Shown here one piece after another: positions 1 through 8,555 of a DNA stretch of 64,000 nucleotides. Below the pieces are notes generated by a model that saw only the letters and a program-made list of their open reading frames with translations, did no database searches and was not told the origin of the DNA. Where the stretch lies: positions 31,480,501 to 31,544,500 of the forward strand of contig NC_088911.1 of the NCBI RefSeq assembly GCF_963576675.1, given 5' to 3'. Every line of letters starts with the position of its first letter. Within the stretch, counting starts at the first letter, position 1. The position numbers and the translations under genes were made by a program. This DNA is from Euphorbia lathyris. Lineage: Eukaryota > Streptophyta > Magnoliopsida > Malpighiales > Euphorbiaceae.

Positions 1-363
1 TATTTCGTTCTCGGTTTTGTAGCTCTTTTTATTTATTTATAAAAACTACCTTAATTGTTACCAAAAATAAAATAAAATTAATTTGATATTCATGGTAGGA
101 TCGTATCTAATATATTAAAGGCATAATGGTCCATTTGCTCATAAACTGAAGTCTCAAAATTAATTATAACTATATACTATAAAAATCATCAATGCAATTT
201 TTAAACTAAGTAAAAATCAACAATTGAATACAAAGTTAAATAAGCGCACAATAAATCATAATCATAATCTATGAAATGTAAATTAAGTTATTTTTAATCA
301 TAATATATGAATTCAAATCAGTTTTAAATGATAAAAACTTAGAAGTCCATGAATAATGTTTCC

Positions 364-591
364 TTATGCTTCTCCCTCTGAAGTATCCTCTTCCTCAATG
401 TCCCCATTCTCTCCGAGCCATTCTTGTGAGTCTTCCTTTTCAACATCCATTGAATCAGATATGAGAAAACTATGTATGTTTCTGAAACGATTATCTGATT
501 GCATAGAGCCACTGCTATTCGTCCTTGAATGAAGATATGTAGGATCAAGAACATGAGGGAGATGATAGCTTTGGACTCCAATTGGAATGGT
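364..591 (-). other. MADS-box gene, predicted last exon (75 codons plus stop)
   Basis: On the minus strand a T-rich tract and TTGGGTAG acceptor are followed by an open frame of 75 residues beginning TIPIGVQSYHLPHVLDPTYL. It is rich in Ser, Asn, Asp and Glu and ends EEEDTSEGEA before a TAA at 366-364. The length is an exact multiple of three, and the phase matches the donor at 7591. A different frame across the same bases stays open for 93 codons, but it is hydrophobic, has no acceptor and looks spurious. No homology was recognised for this acidic tail. Confidence 0.5.
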
Positions 592-737
592 CTACCCAAT
601 AATATATAAAAAAAACACAAATTAAAGTTTTATTTCAATTCAATGACAGTTCAATATAAATTTAGGACCAAATTGACAATTTTAGAAGGACCTAATTGAT
701 AATTTTAGAAGTTTAAAAATCTAATTGACTTTTAAGG

Positions 738-753
738 TATAAATTAAGTATCT
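738..753. repeat. LINE target-site duplication, left copy
   Basis: The 16-mer TATAAATTAAGTATCT ends inside the T run that represents the LINE poly(A) tail. An identical copy occurs at 7314-7329, at the other end of the element. Confidence 0.9.
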
Positions 754-797
754 TTTTTTTTTGGTAGAAAAGGAAAAGAAAAACGAATAACAACAAA

Positions 798-3700
798 CTA
801 CCCAGGAATTAGCCTAGGGAAGCTAACCCCAATCCTATCTTCTAAGAGAAGATGAGAGATGAAACTAGGGGAAACAGGAAGGGTAGTAACGCCTAACGTC
901 CCTTCATGGCCCGCCGCCGCCAAGCGACCAGCAACACGATTCTGCTCTCTAAAAATGTGTCTGAACTCTACGAACTCAAAGGAGGAGCAAAGCCTTATAA
1001 TAGCTTTGATGAGGTTGCGACTGTTAAGACCCATAGAATGATTCTCAGAAATCATTTTGATTGCTTCCAAATTATCAGACTCCATAGAGAGCCTCTTAAC
1101 ACCCAGCCTTTTAGCAAGATTGATTCCAGTAAGAATAGCCCAGAGCTCCGCAGAAAAGGAAGAACCCAACCCTAAATTCTGGGAGAACCCAGAAAGCCAG
1201 ACGCCCCCTACATCTCTAAGCACACCTCCAGCCGCAATCTTACCGTTACTGAGGCAGGAACCATCAGTATTCAGCTTCACAACCCCCTCTCTTGGCCTGC
1301 TCCATCCCACGAGATGGACATCACAACACTGAGAGGCTCTGGCAAGGGACTCTCCTTTGAAACTATCGATAATAGAGAAAAGTTTTTTCGAGAAGAAATC
1401 AGCTAAGTTTGTCATAAAAACAGTTTTATCTCCAAAAATCTCCTCGTTTCTCCATTTCCAAACTTGGTGACAGATAATAGCAAAGAAAATGTCACCATGC
1501 TCCATGTATGGAAGCAACTTTCCTCTAACACCATCAGAGAACCAGTCGACCTCAGAATGTGCCATGAAGGAAGAGAAAATATGGTGTGGGAGAATTTTCC
1601 TCCAAACCTCTTTACTATTAGAGCAATCTCTAAGAGCATGGCACAAAGTCTCAACATGGCCTCTGCATCTACTGCAAGCTCCAGAATCAGCCAAGTGCCT
1701 TCTGTGCCTATCCGAATTAGTAAGAAGCCTGTCCTTAACGCCCATCCACAGGAAACTCCTAATACGGAAAGGAACTTTAAGGGTCCAAATCGACTTCCAC
1801 ACATCCGAGGGAGGATCAGATCTAAAGAGAGAGAAAGCTTCAAAGGCCGATTTGCAAGAATAAACTCCATTGTTAGTCAGCGCCCAACAGTGCCTATCCA
1901 AGTCTTCCTCTTGATTACTCACCTTCACTCCCCGCATTCTAAGGAGAGTCTCAAGGCTAAAGAAAGTATCAAACTTTGACCAGATCCAGTCCCCTTCCGA
2001 GTCAACCATATCGGCAATCCTCCAGTTGCGTATATCACTAGGCGGGGGGGAAGAACACACCTCAATTAACGGTTTATCCCCAATCCAGTTATCAAACCAG
2101 AAACTAATGGACTTACCATTCCCCACCTCCAGGCCAACTCCCAAGCAGAACTCATCAAACACAGCACTAAGTCCTTTCCAGAGGAAGGAACAATTAGCAA
2201 CTCTCTCTTTCGGGCCCCCGAAGATTTTGTCTTTCCGATACTTACCACAAAGGAGGCGAACCCAAAGAGAGGAGGGGTTTTGCCACATACGCCAAAGGAG
2301 TTTCATTAATAAAACTTTATTATTTTCCTTTGCTTTCCTAATACCCAGACCCCCAGAATCTTTAGGCTGGCAAACCTCACTCCAAGGCACAAGATGGATC
2401 TTCCTGCCCTCCGCAGCTTCCCCCCACAGGAACCTACGGTTAATCTTGTCAATATCATTAAGCACAGGATCCGGAAGCTTACAAGCCTGCATGATGTGAT
2501 TGGGAGCAGCACAATTAACAGATTGAATTAACGTGAGGCGGCCAGCGAGAGACAGAGTCTTGGCTTTCCAAGTGGCACACTTCGAATTAGCTTTATCCAA
2601 AGTCTCTTTGAAGGAGCCTTTAGACACACGCTCACTATGGAGGGGAACGCCCAGATACTTCCCAAGAGAATCAGTAAGAGGAATACCTGAGAGATCACTT
2701 AATCTCTTACAGACTCTCTGATTCATATTCTTAGAGCACATCATCCTAGATTTCTGGATATTAAGCTTCTGCCCAGAGGCCGAACAAAAACAATCCAGAA
2801 TATCCATAATGACTCTCAACTGCTCCTCATTACCCTCAAGAAAGATAAGGACATCATCTGCAAAGAATAAGTGAGTCACCTGGGGACAGAAGCTGTTGAT
2901 CGCCACAGGGTGGAAACTCCCATTATCAATCGCATCCTGAATCAGGTGAGAGAGCCTCTCCATAGCAATAACAAAAAGGAAAGGGCTCATAGGATCCCCC
3001 TGACGGATTCCTCTGCCCGGGGAAAATTCCTCCGACATATCCCCATTGACCATAACTTGAAACACAGGAGAAGAAATACATACCTTAATTAAACTTCTCC
3101 AGCTGTCCGGGATTCTAGCTCTCTCAAGGCTCTCCATCAAGAAATCCCAATTAATTCGATCATAGGCCTTCTCTAAATCCAGCTTCAGAGCCACAATGCC
3201 TTTCCTCCCCTTCCTAATCTTCATCGTGTGGACCATCTCTTGGGCGATCACCACATTATCCATCATTTGTCTACCAGGCACAAAGCTACCCTGATTCTGA
3301 CAAATGATCGCAGGAAGAATGCCACGGATTCTATTAGCCACAATCTTTGTAACAGTTTTGTAAAGAACATTACAAAGACTGATAGGTCTCATATGCAAAA
3401 AGGAAGAAGGCTTATCAATCTTAGGAATCAGAACCAGGAGGGTTCTATTAACCAGCTCAATATCCTTCGAACCACTGAACACCCCCAAGACAAAATTATA
3501 GATGCCTTCCTTCACTACATCCCAATGCTTATGGTAAAAGCCCGCCGGAAGACCATCAATCCCAGGAGCTTTAGAAGCCCCAATGCTGAAGATAGCTTGG
3601 TCAATCTCTTTTCGGGAAATAGGTTGAAAGGCCTCCTGACTACAATCCTCACTGATTAAAGGAAATGTAGCAATAGAGTGAGCCCTCTCCAAAAGAACAG

Positions 3701-4922
3701 GTTCCTCTTTGAACAGCTCTCTGTAGAAATCCAGGGCTAAGTTCCGAATAACCTCATCTTCATAAACCCAATCACCATTAGAATCCTTAATGGCCTCAAT
3801 TCTATTTCTCTGCCTTCTGATCAGGGTAGAGAGATGGAAGTATTTGGTATTACGATCCCCATCTCTAATCCAGGACTTCCGAGACTTCTGGAACCAAAGG
3901 AACTCCTCCTGCCTAAGCACAGCCTCCAGCTCCTTCTGAAGGGTTCTGAGGAGGCCCTCAAGGCTATGATCAAACCTCCCCTCCAACCTGCGTTGAATGC
4001 CCTCCATCCTCTTTAATAACTTGTTCTTCCTTCTGATAATATGCCCAAACACATTCCTATTCCACCCCTGCACCTTATTCCTGAACCCTTCAGCAGCTTG
4101 CAGTACATACGAATGAGGTCTCCAACTCTCATGAACGAACTCTTTAAACTTAGGATGGGACTCCCAAGCCAACTGATACTGGAACGGTCTCTTACCCCTA
4201 GGATGCTTACCTCTCAAAAGTCTAAACAAAATAGGACAATGATCCGAATGACGGAACGGGAGGTTCAACACAGAGCACTCGGGGAAGGAAGTTAGAGCTA
4301 AAACATTAGCGTAGACTTTGTCCAATCGAACAAAAGTATTATTACGCTTCCAAGTGAATTTATGACCAGAAGCCCCCAGATCGGAAAGCCCACATAAATC
4401 CATACTATTCTTGTGATGCAGACAGCGATTAACATAATGATTGGATCCCCCTCTCTGATCACTCATAAAGGCGATATCATTGAAGTCACCCGCCACAAAC
4501 CAGGGCTCCGAAATGCTGACACTCATAGAATAGAGAACCTCCCAGAGCCGTTTTCGATTAGACAAGATAGGGTCAGCATACACAAGGGTAATAAAAAAGG
4601 AAGTATTGCCGGAAATACTCACTTTACAATGAATGAACTGCTTATCCATGCTAAGAATATCAAAATGAATCCGATCTGGCCTCCAAAAAAGCCAAATCCC
4701 CCCAGCCCGGCCAGTTGCCTCCGATCTAACACAGTGCCAGTTCTTAAACTTCTTAACCACCTCATCTGCTTTCTCACCACTAATCTTAGTTTCCAAAAGA
4801 GCAAAACAAGATGGATTAAACTGCTTAATAAGATCATTAATATGGATACGGGTAGCCTTGCTAGCCGCACCCCTAACATTCCAAAATAACAAATCCATAA
4901 AAAGGAGGACAACTGACCACAC
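798..4922 (-). CDS. LINE ORF2: endonuclease, reverse transcriptase, zf-RVT and RNase H polyprotein
   Basis: 1374 residues, uninterrupted. The apurinic-type endonuclease is at about 10-240 (LLETKISG with catalytic Glu44, GDFND near 145, SDHCPI near 226). The reverse transcriptase is at about 490-760: NQGSFVPGRQ, LDLEKAYDRINW, GIRQGDPMSPFLF and the catalytic FFADD at 686-690. A zf-RVT domain follows (VWKSIWTLKVPFRIRSFLW near 1041, then CSRCRGHVETLCHAL). The RNase H domain is at about 1215-1340, with Asp1220 (LNTDGS), Glu1259 (SAEL) and Asp1283 (ESDN). The fourth acidic residue, usually Asp in a VAD-LA motif, is Gly1332 here (RVAGRLA). The protein nicks target DNA and copies the element RNA. It is complete apart from that RNase H substitution. 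Confidence 0.95.
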   Translation of the reverse strand: MWSVVLLFMDLLFWNVRGAASKATRIHINDLIKQFNPSCFALLETKISGEKADEVVKKFKNWHCVRSEATGRAGGIWLFWRPDRIHFDILSMDKQFIHCKVSISGNTSFFITLVYADPILSNRKRLWEVLYSMSVSISEPWFVAGDFNDIAFMSDQRGGSNHYVNRCLHHKNSMDLCGLSDLGASGHKFTWKRNNTFVRLDKVYANVLALTSFPECSVLNLPFRHSDHCPILFRLLRGKHPRGKRPFQYQLAWESHPKFKEFVHESWRPHSYVLQAAEGFRNKVQGWNRNVFGHIIRRKNKLLKRMEGIQRRLEGRFDHSLEGLLRTLQKELEAVLRQEEFLWFQKSRKSWIRDGDRNTKYFHLSTLIRRQRNRIEAIKDSNGDWVYEDEVIRNLALDFYRELFKEEPVLLERAHSIATFPLISEDCSQEAFQPISRKEIDQAIFSIGASKAPGIDGLPAGFYHKHWDVVKEGIYNFVLGVFSGSKDIELVNRTLLVLIPKIDKPSSFLHMRPISLCNVLYKTVTKIVANRIRGILPAIICQNQGSFVPGRQMMDNVVIAQEMVHTMKIRKGRKGIVALKLDLEKAYDRINWDFLMESLERARIPDSWRSLIKVCISSPVFQVMVNGDMSEEFSPGRGIRQGDPMSPFLFVIAMERLSHLIQDAIDNGSFHPVAINSFCPQVTHLFFADDVLIFLEGNEEQLRVIMDILDCFCSASGQKLNIQKSRMMCSKNMNQRVCKRLSDLSGIPLTDSLGKYLGVPLHSERVSKGSFKETLDKANSKCATWKAKTLSLAGRLTLIQSVNCAAPNHIMQACKLPDPVLNDIDKINRRFLWGEAAEGRKIHLVPWSEVCQPKDSGGLGIRKAKENNKVLLMKLLWRMWQNPSSLWVRLLCGKYRKDKIFGGPKERVANCSFLWKGLSAVFDEFCLGVGLEVGNGKSISFWFDNWIGDKPLIEVCSSPPPSDIRNWRIADMVDSEGDWIWSKFDTFFSLETLLRMRGVKVSNQEEDLDRHCWALTNNGVYSCKSAFEAFSLFRSDPPSDVWKSIWTLKVPFRIRSFLWMGVKDRLLTNSDRHRRHLADSGACSRCRGHVETLCHALRDCSNSKEVWRKILPHHIFSSFMAHSEVDWFSDGVRGKLLPYMEHGDIFFAIICHQVWKWRNEEIFGDKTVFMTNLADFFSKKLFSIIDSFKGESLARASQCCDVHLVGWSRPREGVVKLNTDGSCLSNGKIAAGGVLRDVGGVWLSGFSQNLGLGSSFSAELWAILTGINLAKRLGVKRLSMESDNLEAIKMISENHSMGLNSRNLIKAIIRLCSSFEFVEFRHIFREQNRVAGRLAAAGHEGTLGVTTLPVSPSFISHLLLEDRIGVSFPRLIPG

Positions 4923-4929
4923 CCCTACC

Positions 4930-7017
4930 CTAAGCTAGGTATTTACTAGGGGCTCCTGAGAGCCTTACCGAGGTACCCCCGGGCCCCCTCTTATCTGGAA
5001 ACGCCAAAGTGTTAAGGCCACTTTTTTGTTTTCCTTTAAGCTTTTTCATATTAATTTTGTTAACTCCCATAGATTTCCCAATCCCAGGATCAATACCAGG
5101 AACAGGAATACTAACCTCATTTGAATTCTTCATCCTTCTAGCTGCAAGGGTCAGGGTCCCCCCCTGGGCTTCATCCTTAGAGACAAAAAGTGGGTTCACA
5201 GATTCAACCACCTTCTCGACTGGATCTACAGACTCTAATCCTGGAATACTCTCATCCATATGATTCTCATCTTGGTCTGACTCTTGAACTTCCTCAATCA
5301 TCAGGGCCCCAAATCTGGACCCAGGCAAGGCTACTGAAGAAACCCCAGCCTCCTTTCTAGCTTTGAGGACAGGCTTCTCCTTGACATTTGGAATAACAGT
5401 AGCTTTAGGAGAAAGGGACTTAGAATTTGTGTTGATATCAGGAGGACGATTGTGAACCACTGCAGGTTGATTCCTACGTCTAGCGGGCCTCTTTGCCACC
5501 ATCCAGGGACCAAAGTTCCCTTCATACCCCTGGTTCCCTCCAGTAATCCGCACACTACTCTCAACCCTCTCTATAACAACCCTCTCCCTTTTAGGGCAAC
5601 CCTCCTGAGAATGACCATACATGCCACAATCATAACAGATGTTATGTAAACCTTCATACTCAATAAAGAACACTTTATCCTGAACACAGAACTTAGAAAG
5701 TAAAGGTTTAGCCAGATCAACATCTATACATACCCTAGCAAACTTACCCCTAATGGCCCCAATTGTAGTCTTGTCCACATGGTGGACCTTACCAACCAAA
5801 CCTCCTATTTTACTCAGAAAGTTTTCACTGTAGTACTCAATGGGAAGGCCCGGGAATCTTACCCAAGTCAAGATCCTGTTAACCGAACAGTCGTGAGGAT
5901 TAAAATTAGGAACCCAAGGCCTTAAGGCCAAAACATGATTGGAAATGATATATGGGCCTCCCTTGATAACCGAATTATAATCCTCAACCCTAGTAAATTT
6001 AATGACATAGTAGTCATTTTCCAGGTCAGTAATACTGACTTTACCTTTCCTTGCCCACTGCGCTTGTATTCTTTGGGCAAAATAGTTAAAACTAATTCGC
6101 TTACCCAGGACAGTAACAATCAAAGACACCTTCCACTTCTCTATAAGCTCACGCTTCTCTGCAGCGGAAAGTCTAATGACCGGACAGAGAGGATCCTCCT
6201 GGCCATTATCTTCCTCATCAGAATCCGAGAACATATCATCAGAATCTCCCACCATTAAAACTTCCTCTAAAACCGGCTCTTCCTCAGCCACCCCCATGAC
6301 CGTGTCCTTCCAAGAGTTTTTACCAATCTCGCTCATCTGAACCCTAGGTCTGGGGGAGACCGTCTTCCCATGAGCTACTCCTACAACACCCACCCTTCCC
6401 GAATTATTAGAAACATCCAGACCCGAGGCAGCCTGCCTCCCCGTCGTAGCCCCTGCCTGCCCCTCACAGCCCGGAGGAGAGGATCCCGCGCAAGGCACTG
6501 CGCCGACAGCCCCAGCCCACTGCCCGACCGAGGAGCCGGCAGCGCCTGGGCAGTGCCCGACACTATCGGCGCATAGCCCTGCGCCAGGCACCCCCGGCCC
6601 CACTTCTCCCCTCGAGATTGGGGGAGCCTTACCCCCGGCATCAGAAAACCCAGCCGCCCGTATCTCCCATTGATCCGCACCCAGCCGCGACAACCTTATC
6701 GAATCTGCCGCTTGTGGATCGCAAAGATCCGTCCCCAGCCGCACGGGCGGCGCCCGCGAGAACCCTGCCGACGCACCATCCATGCCCACGAGATCCCTAC
6801 CGACGCCCCTGGATTCCCCTGCCTCCACCCCGCCAAGCGCCCCGCCCCGATCTACACCAGGTGCACGCTCGCCGCCAACAAAACTTGCCTCACCCTTCTC
6901 GCCCCAAACCACCAGGCCACCGCCCCCTTCCTTGCCGCAAATCCCCTCCAGATCCGACCCCCCCTCGCCGGCCACAGCCCCCCTCTCCCTAGATCTATCC
7001 CTAACACGCTTTACCAT
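4930..7017 (-). CDS. LINE ORF1: DUF4283 and CCHC zinc-knuckle RNA-binding protein
   Basis: 695 residues, the presumed RNA-binding/gag-like protein of the LINE. Residues 1-240 are Gly/Ala/Arg-rich and of low complexity, encoded by strikingly GC-rich DNA (about 6400-7000) in an AT-rich genome. An acidic linker lies near 250-275. A DUF4283-type domain spans roughly 285-430 (WKVSLIVTVLGKRISFNYFA, then RILTWVRFPGLPIEYYSENF). A single CCHC knuckle, CYDCGMYGHSQEGC, lies near 461-474. The C-terminal third is a disordered, charged tail. The ATG at 7017 opens the frame and is close to the end of the 5' UTR repeats. ORF1 ends 7 bp before the ATG of ORF2, so ORF2 is probably translated by reinitiation or read-around. 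Confidence 0.9.
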   Translation of the reverse strand: MVKRVRDRSRERGAVAGEGGSDLEGICGKEGGGGLVVWGEKGEASFVGGERAPGVDRGGALGGVEAGESRGVGRDLVGMDGASAGFSRAPPVRLGTDLCDPQAADSIRLSRLGADQWEIRAAGFSDAGGKAPPISRGEVGPGVPGAGLCADSVGHCPGAAGSSVGQWAGAVGAVPCAGSSPPGCEGQAGATTGRQAASGLDVSNNSGRVGVVGVAHGKTVSPRPRVQMSEIGKNSWKDTVMGVAEEEPVLEEVLMVGDSDDMFSDSDEEDNGQEDPLCPVIRLSAAEKRELIEKWKVSLIVTVLGKRISFNYFAQRIQAQWARKGKVSITDLENDYYVIKFTRVEDYNSVIKGGPYIISNHVLALRPWVPNFNPHDCSVNRILTWVRFPGLPIEYYSENFLSKIGGLVGKVHHVDKTTIGAIRGKFARVCIDVDLAKPLLSKFCVQDKVFFIEYEGLHNICYDCGMYGHSQEGCPKRERVVIERVESSVRITGGNQGYEGNFGPWMVAKRPARRRNQPAVVHNRPPDINTNSKSLSPKATVIPNVKEKPVLKARKEAGVSSVALPGSRFGALMIEEVQESDQDENHMDESIPGLESVDPVEKVVESVNPLFVSKDEAQGGTLTLAARRMKNSNEVSIPVPGIDPGIGKSMGVNKINMKKLKGKQKSGLNTLAFPDKRGPGGTSVRLSGAPSKYLA

Positions 7018-7313
7018 GAACCCTAGCCGAGAGAGAGAGAGAGAGAGGAGATAGATCTAAAAGAGAGAAAAAGATCTAAAAGAGAGAAAAAGATATAAAA
7101 GAGAGAAATAGATCTGAGAGAGAGAGGATAGATCTAAAAGAGAGAAAAAAGATCTAAAAGAGAGAAATAGATCTGAGAGAGAGAAGATAGATCTCAAAAT
7201 TCTCCATCTTCATAAAAATTCTTCACCATGACAACAGATCTGAGAGAGAGAAGCCAGATCTGAAAAAGAGAAGATAGATCTAAAAGAGAGAGAAAGATCT
7301 AAAAGAGAAGAGA
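7018..7313 (-). promoter_or_regulatory. LINE 5' UTR made of degenerate GATCT/GA repeats
   Basis: The plus strand shows many near-repeats of GATCTAAAAGAGAGAAA and GATCTGAGAGAGAGA. On the element's sense strand this is a CT-rich leader. Full-length LINEs need an internal promoter in their 5' UTR, and this is the only candidate region. No TATA element was seen. One unrelated segment (about 7198-7232) interrupts the repeat. Confidence 0.6.
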
Positions 7314-7329
7314 TATAAATTAAGTATCT
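7314..7329. repeat. LINE target-site duplication, right copy
   Basis: This is the same 16-mer as at 738-753. It immediately follows the GA-rich 5' UTR of the element. Joining the outer flanks rebuilds a continuous AT-rich intron sequence. Confidence 0.9.
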
Positions 7330-7590
7330 AATTGATGATTTTAGAAAGTTAAAATCCTAATTAATTTTTAAAATATGTTAGGAATCTAATTATGTTTTTT
7401 TTTAACAAATCTACTTATATTTTAATCCTTTAAATTTTATTCTTACAACACTTATTAATTTTCAGTATTTTATGAAACAACTGGTTTTTCCTAATAGAAA
7501 ATTGAATCAAAACTAATTTTAATCGATTAGCTCTAATAGTTGAGAATAAATAAAGTCATTTAAACACTAAAATACCAAATCGGAACTCAC

Positions 7591-8188
7591 CTGATTAGAA
7601 AATACCAGATTAGAAGTCACCCGATTAGGAACCACAAAATTATCCCAATTTGTTGCAATCGAATCCAAACAGTAAGACCAGTTATTCCCGGACATATTTA
7701 GCATCAAATTGTTAATAATTTGATCTGGTTTCAAGATTTTCATCTTCTTATCTGCATCTTCAATTTTATAATCCAATCGAGCCGCAATCAATTTTAATTG
7801 ATCTACTGAAAAAGTATTCAGACAACCATCCCAAGACGGATACTTAACATCACAAAGCTTCTTCCTCAGATTTGAAATTTCCTTTCCAAGCGCTCTATTC
7901 TTCTCCGAGAAATAATCACAAACAGTATAACGAGGTCTTAGCTTAACAGATCTACTCATCTTGTACTTGTTGATGAGAAATCTGACATGATTTGGATCTT
8001 CCGGCCACACTGAATCTAACATGATTGGTTGATTTATGAATTTGGGTCCATATGTTATCAACAAAGCTTCAACATCACATAGAATAGACAATTCAGTAAC
8101 TTTGTTGACCAAGTGTTTCTTTCTTGTCTGATAAGATAGGATTTGAAAACTCTTTCTCTATCAGTTTCATTTTGTTACTGTGAACCAT
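7591..8188 (-). other. MADS-box gene, main coding exon
   Basis: The exon runs from the acceptor-adjacent ATG at 8188 down to the donor at 7590/7589. Residues read in the downstream frame include the alpha-helical MADS segment, an I-like segment ending near YKMSRSVKLRPRY, and the charged stretch EKNRALGKEISNLRKKLCD, which fits a short coiled coil. The C-terminal end has a small internal echo (SNLVF/SNQVSSDLVF) caused by a near-duplicated 20-bp segment at the exon end. If unspliced, the frame stops at 7567. Confidence 0.65.
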
Positions 8189-8339
8189 CTACAAAAATTC
8201 AAAATAAAGATCGATTAATTGATTATAAATAGAAGAAGAGTTTCAAAATTATAGAAAAATACATAATCTGCTGTATAATTTGAAAATAAAGATCAATTAA
8301 TTGATTATGAACAGAAGAAGAGTTTCGAAATTATCGTAC

Positions 8340-8385
8340 CTTAGGTGCTATTTCTTCAATGGAGTTTTGTTCGATTTTAGGGTGT
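8340..8385 (-). other. Predicted 5' UTR exon of the MADS-box gene
   Basis: Minus-strand sequence ending CCTAAG|GTACGA gives a good donor at 8339, about 150 bp upstream of the acceptor that abuts the ATG at 8188. The intron between them contains two near-copies of a segment ending in GAAGAAGAGTTTC. The 5' end is only approximate. Confidence 0.4.
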
Positions 8386-8408
8386 AAATCAAAGCTTTAT
8401 GGGCTTTG

Positions 8409-8416
8409 ATTATATA
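8409..8416 (-). promoter_or_regulatory. TATA box of the MADS-box gene
   Basis: TATATAAT on the minus strand lies about 25-35 bp upstream of the proposed 5' UTR exon. It is a plausible core promoter, chosen by position and sequence only. Confidence 0.45.
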
Positions 8417-8555
8417 GGAAAACATATGCAATTTCCATAATTGCATTCATGGAAATAAACTTTAATTTCCTAATTTTTCAGACTTTAATTTTCCTGATCT
8501 GGTAGATCTGCTAACAGAGTCGAGGTTTGTGAAATTTAAAAGTTTAAAAGTTTGT

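Larger units (their letters stand above)
753..7313 (-). mobile_element. Full-length L1-type LINE with two intact ORFs
   Basis: A non-LTR retrotransposon on the minus strand. From 5' to 3' it has a CT-rich (minus strand) 5' UTR, ORF1 (7017-4930), a 7-bp gap, ORF2 (4922-798), a very short 3' UTR and an A tail seen as ten T at 753-762. The 16-bp duplications flank it exactly. Neither ORF has an internal stop or frameshift, and the target duplications are identical. Both facts point to a recent insertion and possible competence. It sits in the sense orientation inside the intron of the MADS-box gene. The RNase H domain at the end of ORF2 places it among plant L1 lineages that carry this domain. 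Confidence 0.93.
364..8188 (-). pseudogene. M-gamma type I MADS-box gene, frame-broken, with a LINE in its last intron
   Basis: Transcription-factor gene of the AGL80/PHERES-like M-gamma class, read on the minus strand. An exon at 8188-7591 begins with ATG directly after an acceptor (TAG). It carries the second half of a MADS box (TRKKHLVNKVTELSILCDVE) and the M-gamma hallmark VWPEDPNHVRFLINKYKMS, then a coiled region. It ends at a canonical donor, CAG|GTGAGT. The last exon, 591-364, follows TTGGGTAG and keeps phase 0. The ATG frame (MVHSNKMKLIEKEFSNPILS) resembles the start of a MADS box, but the rest lies one base out of frame. The exon is 598 nt, which is 3x199+1, so a single extra base explains the break. 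The intron (7590-592) is about 7 kb, nearly all of it the LINE. I infer a recent pseudogene, or an allele encoding a protein without a complete DNA-binding domain. Family assignment is fairly firm; splicing is inferred. Confidence 0.68.

Noticed and set aside
339..620. Hydrophobic 93-codon ORF on the minus strand
   Set aside because: The alternative frame over the same bases follows a proper acceptor and matches the MADS-gene phase.
6370..7054. Long Pro/Arg-rich ORFs on the plus strand
   Set aside because: Mirror frames of the GC-rich start of LINE ORF1. They show no domain and no splice or promoter context.
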